The notes under the pieces were generated by a model. That model had not been told where the DNA came from, searched no databases, and was given only the letters and a program-made list of their open reading frames with translations. A stretch of DNA of 64,000 nucleotides. Origin: Trichormus sp. M33_DOE_039 (GTDB lineage Bacteria; Cyanobacteriota; Cyanobacteriia; Cyanobacteriales; Nostocaceae). Below, piece by piece: positions 1-9,311 of the stretch; position 1 is the stretch's first letter, and each line of letters begins with the position of its first letter. The stretch spans positions 144,029 to 208,028 of the forward strand of contig DVDT01000047.1 in assembly GCA_015296085.1 (NCBI GenBank), given 5' to 3'. Made by a program: the position numbers and the translations under genes.

Positions 1-2
1 TC

Positions 3-818
3 ATCCAAGCGGAAAAAATTTCCAGTTTGGGTCAAATAGCCGCAGGCATTGCTCATGAGGTGAATAATCCCATCAATTTTATTGCTGGCAACTTAAGTTT
101 TGTGGAAAAGTATGTACAAGAAGTAGTTAATTTACTTAAGCTCTATCAAAAATATCTGCCCAATCCACCGGGTGAAATTCAAGCGGCAATGCAACAAAGT
201 GATATTAACTATATATTAAAAGATTTATCTAGTATCATGCAATCAATGCAAGTCGGTACAGATCGCGTTACAGAAATTGTGTCATCGTTAAATAAGTTTT
301 CTCGACATAGAGAAGTAGGAAAGAAACTGACTAACTTACACGAAGGCATAGAAAGCACATTACTAATTCTCGGACATCGACTCAAAGCCAACGCTAATCG
401 TCCAGCCATTCAAATTATCAAAGAATATGGAGATTTGCCTTTAGTAAAGTGCTATCCCGGTGAAATAAATCAGGTATTTATGAATTTGATTAGTAATGCG
501 ATCGATGCTATTGAGGAAGTCCAAAAAAATCAAGCTTACCATGAACTTGCTCAAAATCCCGGTGTAATCAAACTCAAGACTGAGGTAATAGGAGCTAAAA
601 TTATTTGCATAATTGCTGACAATGGTATAGGAATTGGTGAAGAAGTTAAAACCAAAATATTTGATGCTTTTTATACAACTAAACCCATTGGTAAAGGCAC
701 AGGTTTAGGGCTTTCAATTGCTTACCAAATTGTGGTAGTTAACCATCGGGGCAACATATCATGCCATTCCACACCAGATATAGGTTTAAACTTTGTGATT
801 GAACTGCCTATAGAATAG
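3..818 (+). CDS. Sensor histidine kinase, C-terminal part (5' end outside window)
   Basis: The reading frame is open to the left window edge, so only the kinase core is present. The TTG at 27 is not a credible start, because the H-box helix already begins upstream of it. The H-box reads AAGIAHEVNNPINF, with the phospho-accepting His about 18 residues into the visible part. An N-box (NLISNAIDAI), a G1 box (DNGIGIG) and a G2 box (GKGTGLGLSIAYQIV) follow, so both HisKA and HATPase_c domains are complete. This type autophosphorylates and hands the phosphate to a response regulator. The input domain lies outside the window, so the signal is unknown. No response regulator follows directly; the next gene is on the other strand. 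Confidence 0.9.
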   Translation: MQAEKISSLGQIAAGIAHEVNNPINFIAGNLSFVEKYVQEVVNLLKLYQKYLPNPPGEIQAAMQQSDINYILKDLSSIMQSMQVGTDRVTEIVSSLNKFSRHREVGKKLTNLHEGIESTLLILGHRLKANANRPAIQIIKEYGDLPLVKCYPGEINQVFMNLISNAIDAIEEVQKNQAYHELAQNPGVIKLKTEVIGAKIICIIADNGIGIGEEVKTKIFDAFYTTKPIGKGTGLGLSIAYQIVVVNHRGNISCHSTPDIGLNFVIELPIE

Positions 819-983
819 GGAAATCTTAACAGGAAAGAAGTAGTTTAGAGGCGTACCTAGCTTTGCAAAAATCAAATACGAATCCTATATCTAAATACAG
901 GAAATTTAATATAACTAAAATCGCTTTTTCACTAGAAATCAAATTATAGATGTATTATTTCTAATTTTGCATCTTCTATAATA

Positions 984-1826
984 TTAAAGTGGTGTTACCC
1001 AATAGCTAATACCTTTTTCTACTTTATTTATTAACCCTACATTGAGTAAATCTTGCTCCGTTAGACCTAAATAAGTCCAGTGGGGTACATCATTAACCAC
1101 AGTTTGAAACCAGCCATGTTGATTGAGAGTTTGTCTTTGTTGTTGATTAGATATCCGCAAATCAATTGCTAATCCCCAAAGATGTTGTGATGCTCCTGGG
1201 GGTGCAACTACACTTAGAATTGCAGTTTCTTTCCCTTGAATGACTTTATCTAAAATACTTTGGTTAGCATACTTATTCCAGAATCTTAGATTAGTAGCAA
1301 AAGTACGGGTACAATCACCAGAACCGTAGCCTGATTTTAAAGGAATATTTTGTTCAGCGCGAGCTTGATTTAAAGCTGCTACAGCTGCTGCTTGTAAGTA
1401 ACAGTCATTTGTACCATCAACTTTTACCATTGTTAAGGTATTTTGAAATGCTTGGGTTTCCTGCTCGTTATTGAGCAGTACTGTTGATGGTAATTTTGCT
1501 ATTTTAGTTTGATTGATAAAAGCTGCTCCATAGGCTTTGAGTAAAATATATTCATAAGTATTTGGCTGGGGAATGGCGGATAAATTATTGGCGATCGCTG
1601 CCAAAAACCGCTCTTGTTCAGTCTGGTCTATTTTCGGTATATGTGTAGGCATTCTGGGGAATGTAGCTATAGCACCACAGTTATTTTCAACTGCCGTTAA
1701 ACATGGTTTTGGCGGTTGATTATTGACATCAAGTCGGGAATGAGTTACCGCATTACTGGCAACTAAAGTAAAAACAATCAAAATAGTAATAGCAGCAAAT
1801 TTTATTTTTTTTAAATTGCTTCTCAT
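984..1826 (-). CDS. M15-type D-Ala-D-Ala carboxypeptidase-like protein, exported
   Basis: A 280-residue protein with a hydrophobic N-terminal segment (about residues 9-26), read as a signal peptide or anchor. The C-terminal half has the peptidase M15B/VanY signature: SQHLWGLAID (His215, Asp222) and a later PHW (His249), the expected zinc ligands. Family members trim the D-alanine end of peptidoglycan stem peptides in the periplasm. The region between residue 30 and about 150 has no recognised domain. The gene stands alone on the minus strand between a kinase and mnmG. The zinc site looks complete, so activity is plausible; the exact substrate is inferred. Confidence 0.75.
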   Translation of the reverse strand: MRSNLKKIKFAAITILIVFTLVASNAVTHSRLDVNNQPPKPCLTAVENNCGAIATFPRMPTHIPKIDQTEQERFLAAIANNLSAIPQPNTYEYILLKAYGAAFINQTKIAKLPSTVLLNNEQETQAFQNTLTMVKVDGTNDCYLQAAAVAALNQARAEQNIPLKSGYGSGDCTRTFATNLRFWNKYANQSILDKVIQGKETAILSVVAPPGASQHLWGLAIDLRISNQQQRQTLNQHGWFQTVVNDVPHWTYLGLTEQDLLNVGLINKVEKGISYWVTPL

Positions 1827-2095
1827 GATTAATAATTCAATATATTATCTGATTTTTATTTAGACTAATATTTAAATTTAGCAACCTCACGGTCAAACAT
1901 TTATAAATTATAATTTTTTGCCCTTCCTATCTTATACAGCAACATCCAGTAAACCACTGAATCAGTTAAAATTGACAAGAAACTTCAATTAGCTAACTAA
2001 CCTGTATAAATAAACAGAAGTCAGTAAAGAGTGCTGATTCAATAGTTTTTCCCCCCTACTTCCTACCTTCTGCCTGTTGAAATTTTGAACTGCTT

Positions 2096-4018
2096 ATGAC
2101 CATGCACAATTCTGTTGAATTTCAAGACGCTTTTGATGTCATCGTTGTCGGTGCAGGTCACTCCGGTTGCGAAGCAGCCCTTGCTACTGCCCGCCTCGGT
2201 TGTCGTACCATGCTCTTGACATTAAATTTAGATAAAATCGCTTGGCAACCCTGTAACCCAGCTGTGGGTGGCCCTGCTAAATCCCAATTGACCCATGAAG
2301 TTGATGCTTTGGGCGGGGAAATTGGTAAAATGGCAGACCGTACTTACCTGCAAAAGCGCATCCTCAACTCTTCACGGGGGCCTGCTGTCTGGGCATTACG
2401 CGCTCAAACTGACAAGCGGGAATATGCCGCAGTTATGAAAAATATTGTGGAAAACCAAGAGAACTTGAGCATCCGAGAAGGGATGGTGACAGACTTGGTA
2501 TTGGGTGCTAATGATGAAGTAATTGGAGTAGAAACATACTTTGGTGTAGCTTTTGAGTGTAAAGCCGTAATTTTAACTACGGGTACATTTCTCGGTGGTA
2601 AGATTTGGGTCGGGAACAAGTCAATGGCGGCTGGACGCGCAGGAGAATTTGCGGCGGAGGGTTTAACACAAACCTTGAATCGCCTCGGATTTGAAACTGG
2701 GAGACTCAAGACTGGTACACCTGCACGGGTAGACAAGCGATCAGTAGACTATAGCAAAATGGAATTGCAGCCAGGGGATGCAGAAGTCCGGTGGTTTAGT
2801 TTTGACCCCCAAGTGTGGGTGGAACGAGAACAAATGCCTTGTTATATGACCCGCACCACCACCGAAACCCATCGCTTAATTCAAGAAAACTTGCATCTGT
2901 CCCCAGTTTACGGCGGTTGGGTAGAAGCGAAAGGGCCGCGTTACTGTCCCAGCATTGAAGATAAGATTGTGCGCTTTGCCGATAAGGAAAGCCACCAAAT
3001 CTTTATTGAACCGGAAGGACGAGATATTCCCGAACTATATATTCAAGGGTTTTCCACAGGATTGCCGGAAAATTTGCAACTGCAAATGTTACGTAGTCTC
3101 CCTGGGTTAGAAAGCTGCGTGATGCTACGTCCAGCCTATGCGGTGGAATATGATTATCTGCCTGCTACCCAGTGTTATCCGACCATGATGACGAAAAAGA
3201 TTGCTGGGTTATTCTGTGCGGGACAGATTAATGGGACAACAGGCTATGAAGAAGCTGCCGCCCAAGGTATTGTGGCAGGGATTAACGCAGCGCGGTTTGT
3301 GCGCGGTCAAGAAATGATTATTTTCCCCCGTGAACAAAGTTACCTCGGTACTTTGATGGATGACCTATGTACCAAGGATTTACGAGAACCTTACCGCATG
3401 TTAACTAGTCGTTCAGAGTATCGCTTGTTGCTGCGTTCCGATAATGCTGACCAACGCTTGACACCTTTAGGGCGAGAAATTGGGTTAATTGACGATCGCC
3501 GTTGGCAATTATTCACCAACAAACAAGCACAGATTACGGCTGAAAAAGAACGCCTGTATGCTACCAGAGTCAAAGAACATGAGGAAATTGGCAAAGCGAT
3601 CGCCTCTGATACCCAACAAGCCATCAAAGGTTCAATTACCCTAGCAGATTTACTACGTCGTCCGGGATTTCATTACGTAGACCTCAATAAATATGGACTT
3701 GGCAACCCCGCTCTCAGCCAAGCTGAAAGAGAAGGAGCAGAAATTGACATTAAATATTCTGGTTATTTGGCTAGACAACAAAGCCAAATTGAACAGATTT
3801 CCCGTCAAGCCAACCGCCATTTACCTGGAGATTTAGACTACACAAAAATTGACACTCTCTCTAAGGAAGCGCGAGAAAAACTCTCTCAGGTCAAACCCCT
3901 CACCATCGGTCAAGCTGCCCGAATTGGTGGCGTCAATCCTGCTGATGTGAACGCCTTATTAATTTTTTTAGAATTGCGTCAATCTCAACAACAGTCAGGG
4001 TTTGCGACTTTATCTTAA
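2096..4018 (+). CDS. mnmG: tRNA uridine-5-carboxymethylaminomethyl modification enzyme MnmG (GidA)
   Basis: Full-length (640 residues) FAD protein that, with MnmE, installs the carboxymethylaminomethyl group on wobble uridine of certain tRNAs, using methylene-THF and NADH. The FAD-binding loop [11 protein letters not shown] is at about residues 18-28. The family signatures [17 protein letters not shown] and [17 protein letters not shown] are intact. The helical C-terminal MnmE-binding domain runs to the end. Start choice: ATG 2096, with a second in-frame ATG two codons later. mnmE is not in the window. A small hairpin (CTTCAT-CTTT-ATGAAG) sits immediately behind the stop. Confidence 0.98.
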   Translation: MTMHNSVEFQDAFDVIVVGAGHSGCEAALATARLGCRTMLLTLNLDKIAWQPCNPAVGGPAKSQLTHEVDALGGEIGKMADRTYLQKRILNSSRGPAVWALRAQTDKREYAAVMKNIVENQENLSIREGMVTDLVLGANDEVIGVETYFGVAFECKAVILTTGTFLGGKIWVGNKSMAAGRAGEFAAEGLTQTLNRLGFETGRLKTGTPARVDKRSVDYSKMELQPGDAEVRWFSFDPQVWVEREQMPCYMTRTTTETHRLIQENLHLSPVYGGWVEAKGPRYCPSIEDKIVRFADKESHQIFIEPEGRDIPELYIQGFSTGLPENLQLQMLRSLPGLESCVMLRPAYAVEYDYLPATQCYPTMMTKKIAGLFCAGQINGTTGYEEAAAQGIVAGINAARFVRGQEMIIFPREQSYLGTLMDDLCTKDLREPYRMLTSRSEYRLLLRSDNADQRLTPLGREIGLIDDRRWQLFTNKQAQITAEKERLYATRVKEHEEIGKAIASDTQQAIKGSITLADLLRRPGFHYVDLNKYGLGNPALSQAEREGAEIDIKYSGYLARQQSQIEQISRQANRHLPGDLDYTKIDTLSKEAREKLSQVKPLTIGQAARIGGVNPADVNALLIFLELRQSQQQSGFATLS

Positions 4019-4247
4019 CTTCATCTTTATGAAGGGTGAGTATATTGGAAAGGGGGATGGGTATGATAGATGACAAGAATTCAACCCTGGCATCATCAAC
4101 GATCCCCAGTCTAAGAGTTGAATTTCATACACTAAAACAATCAACTCGTCTAGTTCGGACGGGAGATTGCATATCTTGAAAATCCTGATACCCAGGTGAA
4201 AGGGGCGGTGTTGCCCCATCCTGGCAACTACCACCCAACATTTGCTT

Positions 4248-5570
4248 ATGTTAAGAGAAGCTAGCACCCATCTGATTATCCCCGAACCATCAGAAGACCT
4301 GATTGTTAACGAGCCTTGGTCAATAGAATTCTATGCTGATGGCTTGATGGATGAACTATTTGCCAGTATCGACGAGATACTTGATGTCAATTTCAATCAT
4401 CGCCAACCACTACGTCAAGCGGCTGTATCGGGAAGTGACTGGTCATATACGTCCAAGCAAACAACTTTAGAGTATGACCATCTGCAAACCGTTGAAGTCC
4501 CACAGATTGTTCTACCCAGTACAACAAAGCGTTCTGTACAGACTGTTGCAGCCATTAGCAACAAACAAGTTAGTTCCGTTGTAATCGATCAACCCCAGAT
4601 TCAATCAATCAGTCCAGTTACGAAAACAGCTAAACTCACCTTGAGTAAACTGCTGATTGTGGGTACAACTATCGGTGTGGCGATCGCAGGCGTACTATAC
4701 ATAGTGCAATCAGGTGCGTTAGTCGTCCTCACATCTCAACTCAGCCAACCAAATGTTTATACACCCGCAACGCAATTGCCTGCAAAACCAGATGTACAGG
4801 CTGAGTTAGTCAACTACATGATGGGAGCATTAGCTGTCATTGATGAAAAAGACAGCTCAAATCAACGCCAATTCCGTTCCCAATCAGCTAGCCGGGTGAT
4901 TAACAACCCCGCATCCGTAGCTTTATCTAACAATCAACCTGTAGGTAATTTACCATCACCCTTAACAGCAAACAATACACCACCAACACTTAGCCGAGCC
5001 AACAACGTTGTCGAGCGCATCTACATCCCAGTTTTTCAACCACCTTCACCAATGCGCTCTGCAATCCCATCAGTTCCTAGTATTGGTTCACCTTTACCAC
5101 CAGTTGCCAATCAACCTAATGTAGTTAAGAACACCTTAAATAAGGTGCAACCAGCAGCTAAACCCAGCTCAGTCAATATGTTAGCAGCGGCTGTGCGCTC
5201 AGATATGAAACCTGTGGCTGTGCGAAATGCACCGATAAAAGTTCAACAGTCACCCAATTCTCTGCCTAATTTGCCTGTTGTTCCCTTCGGTGCAACTTTA
5301 CCAAAATCACCCACCAACACAGAAGTAGTACAGGTTGCATCCCTCAACGTTAACCCCCCTACACCTGCACCTATCCATACTTTAGAAGGATTACTAGAGT
5401 TGGGTAATAAATCTGTAGCACTATTCCAAGTCAATGGTGTTAGTCGTCGCGTTAACATCGGTGAAAGTATTGGCTCTAGCGGTTGGACATTAGTAGAGGT
5501 AAATAATGGTGAAGCTGTAGTCCGACGTAATGGTGAGGTACGTTCTATTTTTGCCGGACAAAAGTTGTAA
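4248..5570 (+). CDS. Membrane-anchored Pro/Asn-rich protein with small C-terminal domain, unknown function
   Basis: ATG 4248 is preferred over the TTG six bases upstream; the product is about 440 residues. An N-terminal cytoplasmic stretch of about 135 residues is followed by one membrane segment (LLIVGTTIGVAIAGVLYIV). A long low-complexity linker rich in Pro, Asn, Ser and Val comes next. The last 60 or so residues form a compact domain (LLELGNKSVALFQVNGVSRRVNIGES, then GWTLVEV and AVVRRNGEVRSIFAGQKL; quoted in parts). That domain resembles the small beta domains of PilP/GspC-type trans-envelope linkers, so a role in an envelope machine is possible, but this is inference from topology. No pilus genes lie beside it. 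Confidence 0.6.
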   Translation: MLREASTHLIIPEPSEDLIVNEPWSIEFYADGLMDELFASIDEILDVNFNHRQPLRQAAVSGSDWSYTSKQTTLEYDHLQTVEVPQIVLPSTTKRSVQTVAAISNKQVSSVVIDQPQIQSISPVTKTAKLTLSKLLIVGTTIGVAIAGVLYIVQSGALVVLTSQLSQPNVYTPATQLPAKPDVQAELVNYMMGALAVIDEKDSSNQRQFRSQSASRVINNPASVALSNNQPVGNLPSPLTANNTPPTLSRANNVVERIYIPVFQPPSPMRSAIPSVPSIGSPLPPVANQPNVVKNTLNKVQPAAKPSSVNMLAAAVRSDMKPVAVRNAPIKVQQSPNSLPNLPVVPFGATLPKSPTNTEVVQVASLNVNPPTPAPIHTLEGLLELGNKSVALFQVNGVSRRVNIGESIGSSGWTLVEVNNGEAVVRRNGEVRSIFAGQKL

Positions 5571-5602
5571 TGGAATTTTTAGCAATTTTATCAGGGTGGA
5601 AA

Positions 5603-5631
5603 TAGGGATACATTAACTTTCTGTATCCCTA
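5603..5631. terminator. Hairpin between convergent genes
   Basis: Perfect 10-bp stem TAGGGATACA / TGTATCCCTA with a 9-nt loop, placed between the stop codons of two converging genes. It could stop transcription from both sides. Confidence 0.7.
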
Positions 5632-5655
5632 AACTCCTATAGTGGTAATTTTGAA

Positions 5656-7209
5656 TTAACTCCTAGCTGGTGGGTTGATCTCAAAGTGAATATGATGCTC
5701 ATGACCATTGGCAAAGTTACAAAGTCCTTCTCGAATGAGGGTAGAATCATTGAAGAATACCGCGCTAGTTCTAACTAGCTTGTGCTGGCGAATCGACTTG
5801 AGAATAGCTCGCGCCGCATCTTGATCATATTCCGCACTTGTCCAAAAAATGCCGCCGAACTTACCATTTTTTCTCGGCAAGAAAACATCACACATCAGAC
5901 CAGTTTCATGTCCTTGATGGTCGGGTGTATCGCCGCCATGCGGTAAACTGACATCATTGATAGCGAATGATGCCGCATTAGGGCGAAGATTGCGATAATT
6001 TTTTTGATAGTCTTGAGCAATATCTTGAATTGTTTCAGCTAGCCAGTGCGTGCCGAAATCATGCTTATCTTGAGTTTCTGCAAGTTCGCCGTTCATAAAA
6101 CCGTTTTGAGGTTGGCTTTCTGGCATTAATACCCATCGAGGTGCGTTAGCAGCTTGTAACCATTGGTGAGTTGTAGCATCAACATCAACTCTCCCATCAC
6201 CTTGAATGGTACTACGACCAGCAATAATTGATTGAAATAAGCGAATCGCCTCAAATAGTCCTCTGTCGATGCTGGCGGTTGTAGGGTCGCCTACCCAGGT
6301 GTAACCTAGTTCATACAGTCTGGCTTTGACTGCTTTTACGTCGTCAGATTTGTTGACTCCACCAACTCCTACACTACCAGTGAGTTTAATTACTTTGGCT
6401 GCTGTTGTAGTTGAGGTTGATTCATTCTGTTGCGAAACGCCAAGAAGAACTTTAAATGTAATTTCTAAACTTTGGTCATCGATCGCCAGTAACATTTTGC
6501 GATCGCCTGCTTGATTAAACACAAAGTTAAATCGCCATTTCCCATCCTGACCAATTGTGACATTAGGGGCGGGAAAGCGATCGTCAATCATCACCGACAA
6601 AACTCTACCTTTGTCACTTAACCGTGCTATACCTTCCATACTAAAAACTTGCCCGACAGACACTTCTTGAGGCGCACGAATGAGTTGTAATTGTTCCACT
6701 GAAGTGGGGCTTATCACTCCACTAGCATTGGTTAGGAATTTTTGGGCTTCTGGCAGCAATTTGACGACTTTAGGGATGTAATCAGGATCAGATGAATAGC
6801 CTTTACTTTTCAAAAAACCAATAAAATTTTCTGGTGTATTTGTATGTTCTTCTAAACCTTTGTAGGGAGAGCGGGTTAAAAACTTCCAATAACCAACAAT
6901 AAAAGCATCAATATCAGTGAACCGACAAAATTCGACTTCTTCTGTTTCTGAAGGTACTGGAATTTTTAAAGGTTCAGCAAAACCTTTCATATCGGGATTG
7001 CGCCATTTTAATCCCGCGAAATTGTTGGCTTTACTGGCAAGGTCACTGGTAGCTCTACCTGATTCTAATAACCATTGTGCCAGCGTCACTTCTTTGATAA
7101 TTTGCCGATTAATCTCAGATATTTTATCAGTATCAATACCGACTTTTGTAAATACTGAAGCTAAATCTGTTTGTAAGTATTTATTGACTAAATCATCTAA
7201 TAATGCCAT
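5656..7209 (-). CDS. Multidomain murein hydrolase: glucosaminidase + peptidoglycan-binding + endopeptidase-like domain
   Basis: A 517-residue protein with three wall-active parts. Residues about 20-160 look like a FlgJ/LytG-type glucosaminidase, with a catalytic Glu in WLLESGRATSD (Glu49) and the NNFAGLKWR motif. Residues about 180-255 form a probable beta-sandwich. Residues about 275-350 resemble a peptidoglycan-binding helical domain (DDVKAVKARLYELGYTWVG). The C-terminal 120 residues carry LPHGGDTPDHQGHETGLMCD and NGHEHHIHFEI, the zinc-ligand pattern of MepA/M15-like endopeptidases. There is no signal peptide. Together with the amidase upstream on the same strand this looks like a small wall-lytic set that could reach the wall by lysis or by a non-Sec machine. 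Confidence 0.75.
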   Translation of the reverse strand: MALLDDLVNKYLQTDLASVFTKVGIDTDKISEINRQIIKEVTLAQWLLESGRATSDLASKANNFAGLKWRNPDMKGFAEPLKIPVPSETEEVEFCRFTDIDAFIVGYWKFLTRSPYKGLEEHTNTPENFIGFLKSKGYSSDPDYIPKVVKLLPEAQKFLTNASGVISPTSVEQLQLIRAPQEVSVGQVFSMEGIARLSDKGRVLSVMIDDRFPAPNVTIGQDGKWRFNFVFNQAGDRKMLLAIDDQSLEITFKVLLGVSQQNESTSTTTAAKVIKLTGSVGVGGVNKSDDVKAVKARLYELGYTWVGDPTTASIDRGLFEAIRLFQSIIAGRSTIQGDGRVDVDATTHQWLQAANAPRWVLMPESQPQNGFMNGELAETQDKHDFGTHWLAETIQDIAQDYQKNYRNLRPNAASFAINDVSLPHGGDTPDHQGHETGLMCDVFLPRKNGKFGGIFWTSAEYDQDAARAILKSIRQHKLVRTSAVFFNDSTLIREGLCNFANGHEHHIHFEINPPARS

Positions 7210-7270
7210 AAATCACCCTTGGTCAAATAGTTACATAAAAAATAGTTCACAAAACAGTAGCATTTTTTGG

Positions 7271-7309
7271 TTGTTATATCCCCGATTTCTAGGATTGGGG
7301 ATATAACAA
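7271..7309. terminator. Strong hairpin between two hydrolase genes
   Basis: Perfect 13-bp stem TTGTTATATCCCC / GGGGATATAACAA with a 13-nt loop. It lies behind the amidase gene and ahead of the multidomain hydrolase, both on the minus strand, so the two are probably not one simple operon. Confidence 0.7.
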
Positions 7310-7339
7310 GCCAGAAAATATAGAGTTTTGCAGTCTGCT

Positions 7340-8128
7340 TTATCTAGCTCCTGCTGGAACTACGACATCATCTTTTTCCAGGATTTTGCAATGTTCAGCA
7401 AATACAAAATGTTTGTTGCGATCGCCTTTACTGTTATCAGTCCAAGTCACACAATAATGATGTTCTTCAAAGGTGAAATCTAAAATTGGGTATTTGCCTG
7501 GCGTAATATCAAATAACTTTTCTTTGGGTAAATCTGATGCTTGTTCTGTCGATGGTTTTAAAATCGTTGGCACTTTAATTTCTAAAATGTAATCTTTATC
7601 TGCTGGAGATGTATCCTCATCCGTTTCACCAATTAAGCCATCCTTAATTGCTTCTGCCATTTTTTCAGCATCAAAGCGATCCATATCTATTTGAGAATCA
7701 CAAAAGCAACACTCAACTAAAATAGCTGGCATTTCGGTATTTTTCAAAACAAAGAGATTTTTTGATTTGACACCTCTATCTTTAAACCCTAGTTTGACAA
7801 TCTCTTTGAGAACTGATTGAGCTATGCCTTTAGATGTGTTACTAATAGCATAAATTTCTGTACCATCCGCTTTACTATTAGCTGCATTAAAGTGAATTGA
7901 AACTAATAAATTCACATTATTGGTATTGGCTTTATTAGCTCTTTGTCTCAGAGAATCATTGACACTACTAGCAGTATTAGGAGTGCAATCAACAACAGTA
8001 TGTCCGGCTGCTTTTAGTTTTTGAATTAAGAAAGTACCAACAGCTTTGGTTAAATCATCTTCTTTTTTGATCCCAACTGCGCCTGTATCAAATGGGCAAT
8101 TATGTCCGATATCAATACCAAATTTCAT
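7340..8128 (-). CDS. N-acetylmuramoyl-L-alanine amidase (Amidase_3 family)
   Basis: A 262-residue protein. The first 175 residues are an Amidase_3 domain with all four expected catalytic or zinc residues: His9 (GIDIGH), Glu23 (KKEDD), His79 (LLVSIHFNA) and Glu139 (PAILVECCF). The enzyme cleaves the bond between N-acetylmuramic acid and the stem peptide. The last 70 residues form an unassigned extension (HHYCVTWTDNSKG, then HFVFAEHCKILEKDD). No signal peptide or membrane segment is visible, which is unusual for AmiC-type cell-division amidases. The upstream intergenic region is shared divergently with the vMAP-Uma2 gene. Confidence 0.88.
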   Translation of the reverse strand: MKFGIDIGHNCPFDTGAVGIKKEDDLTKAVGTFLIQKLKAAGHTVVDCTPNTASSVNDSLRQRANKANTNNVNLLVSIHFNAANSKADGTEIYAISNTSKGIAQSVLKEIVKLGFKDRGVKSKNLFVLKNTEMPAILVECCFCDSQIDMDRFDAEKMAEAIKDGLIGETDEDTSPADKDYILEIKVPTILKPSTEQASDLPKEKLFDITPGKYPILDFTFEEHHYCVTWTDNSKGDRNKHFVFAEHCKILEKDDVVVPAGAR

Positions 8129-8212
8129 AATTTATTCTCTGTTTATTTCCAGGATAATTCTAGTAATAACCTAGAAGCGATCGCTCTGTCGGTGAGAAAA
8201 GGTGAGAATCTA

Positions 8213-8363
8213 TGTAAATGTACGTAAATAGACAAGCTTTGTTAATTGTATTGGATTTACCAGGTCAGGCTTAAAAATTGAGAAAATACTGTAAATAATT
8301 GTAAAATTTAACGTAAATCCACTATTACAGCCTGAAATATCACAAAGTCCAAGCAATATGTAA
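8213..8363. promoter_or_regulatory. Cluster of GTAAAT repeats upstream of the vMAP-Uma2 gene
   Basis: The block GTAAATgtacGTAAAT occurs at about 8214-8229. A second group (GTAAATAATTGTAAAA, then ACGTAAATCC) lies at about 8292-8320, and ATGTAAATATAGC comes just before the start codon. All copies are in the same orientation within about 150 bp, so they look like iterated protein-binding sites. The region is also the upstream region of the divergent amidase gene. Function is inferred only. Confidence 0.35.
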
Positions 8364-8375
8364 ATATAGCTTAAC

Positions 8376-9311
8376 ATGAAGGCACAAGAAGCCCTGAACC
8401 TAGTTGATACACTTCTAAACTCTACTCAGTTGGGACAAAAACTCAATGACGTTCAATCTGTAGTGTTTCAGAAAAGCTGGTTGGGATGCACCTATGCAGC
8501 GATTGCAGAGGAATTAAATTATGAACATGATTATATTAAACAAGTGGGTTCGCAGTTGTGGCGATCGCTTTCTTTAGCAGTGGGTGAAGAAGTATCGAAA
8601 AAGAATCTCCAAACTGTTCTGCACCGTGTCGTTATCAGCCATATTCACACCTCAAATAGCAATGACTGGAATACTTTATCATCAACTAAAATCAAACCGA
8701 GAAAATCAGCACACCAAAGACAATTGATGATCAACCAACCCATTAAGGGAGAAAACTGGACAATTCAAGACTTAAAAGTTTTACCCGAAAAAGATTGGAT
8801 GTGCTATGAAATTATTAATGGAGAACTCTTCATAACTAGTCCTCCTCACCACCTTCATCAACAAGTTTGTGGCAAAATCTGTCTAAAACTCGATTTTTGG
8901 TCAGACCAAACTGATTTAGGTGTAACAATTATGGCTCCAGGGGTGATTTTTTCCGCAGCCGATAGCGTTATACCTGATGTAGTGTGGGTAAGTCGAGAAA
9001 GACTAGCGCAAATTGCAGATGAAGCTGGACATTTAACAGGCGCACCGGAGTTAGTAGTAGAGGTATTATCTCCAGGTAAACAAAATTCACTCAGAGATCA
9101 GGAAGCAAAACTGAAACTTTATTCGCTTCAAGGTGTGCGTGAATATTGGATCGTCAACCGTTTCACTCAACAAGTAGCAGTTTATCGCCGAGAAAAAGCA
9201 CAATTAATTTTAGTTGCAACTTTATTAGGTGATGATGAAATCACATCGCCATTTTTACCGGGATTTTGTTGTTCTATCCGTGGTTTTTTTCCTGAAGAAT
9301 CGGTAAAGTAA
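8376..9311 (+). CDS. vMAP-type N-terminal domain fused to Uma2-family (DUF820) nuclease-like domain
   Basis: A 311-residue protein. Residues 1-90 (ALNLVDTLLNS, LNDVQSVVFQKSWLGCTY, AIAEELNYEHDYIKQVGS, LWRSLS; quoted in parts) match the helix-turn-helix-like N-terminal domain I know from cyanobacterial vWA-MoxR-associated and NB-ARC/AAA-WD40 proteins. Residues about 128-305 are a Uma2/DUF820 domain: MCYEIINGELFI, IPDVVWVS, GAPELVVEVLSPG, and EAKLKLYSLQGVREYWIVN (E...D...ExK nuclease fold). Uma2 proteins are abundant in cyanobacteria and have the restriction-endonuclease fold; their role is unknown. The fusion suggests that a signalling adaptor recruits or controls the nuclease. The 3' end overlaps the convergent kinase gene by 38 bp. 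Confidence 0.75.
   Translation: MKAQEALNLVDTLLNSTQLGQKLNDVQSVVFQKSWLGCTYAAIAEELNYEHDYIKQVGSQLWRSLSLAVGEEVSKKNLQTVLHRVVISHIHTSNSNDWNTLSSTKIKPRKSAHQRQLMINQPIKGENWTIQDLKVLPEKDWMCYEIINGELFITSPPHHLHQQVCGKICLKLDFWSDQTDLGVTIMAPGVIFSAADSVIPDVVWVSRERLAQIADEAGHLTGAPELVVEVLSPGKQNSLRDQEAKLKLYSLQGVREYWIVNRFTQQVAVYRREKAQLILVATLLGDDEITSPFLPGFCCSIRGFFPEESVK

Noticed and set aside
2404..2736. Minus-strand frame inside mnmG
   Set aside because: Shadow of a fully conserved gene.
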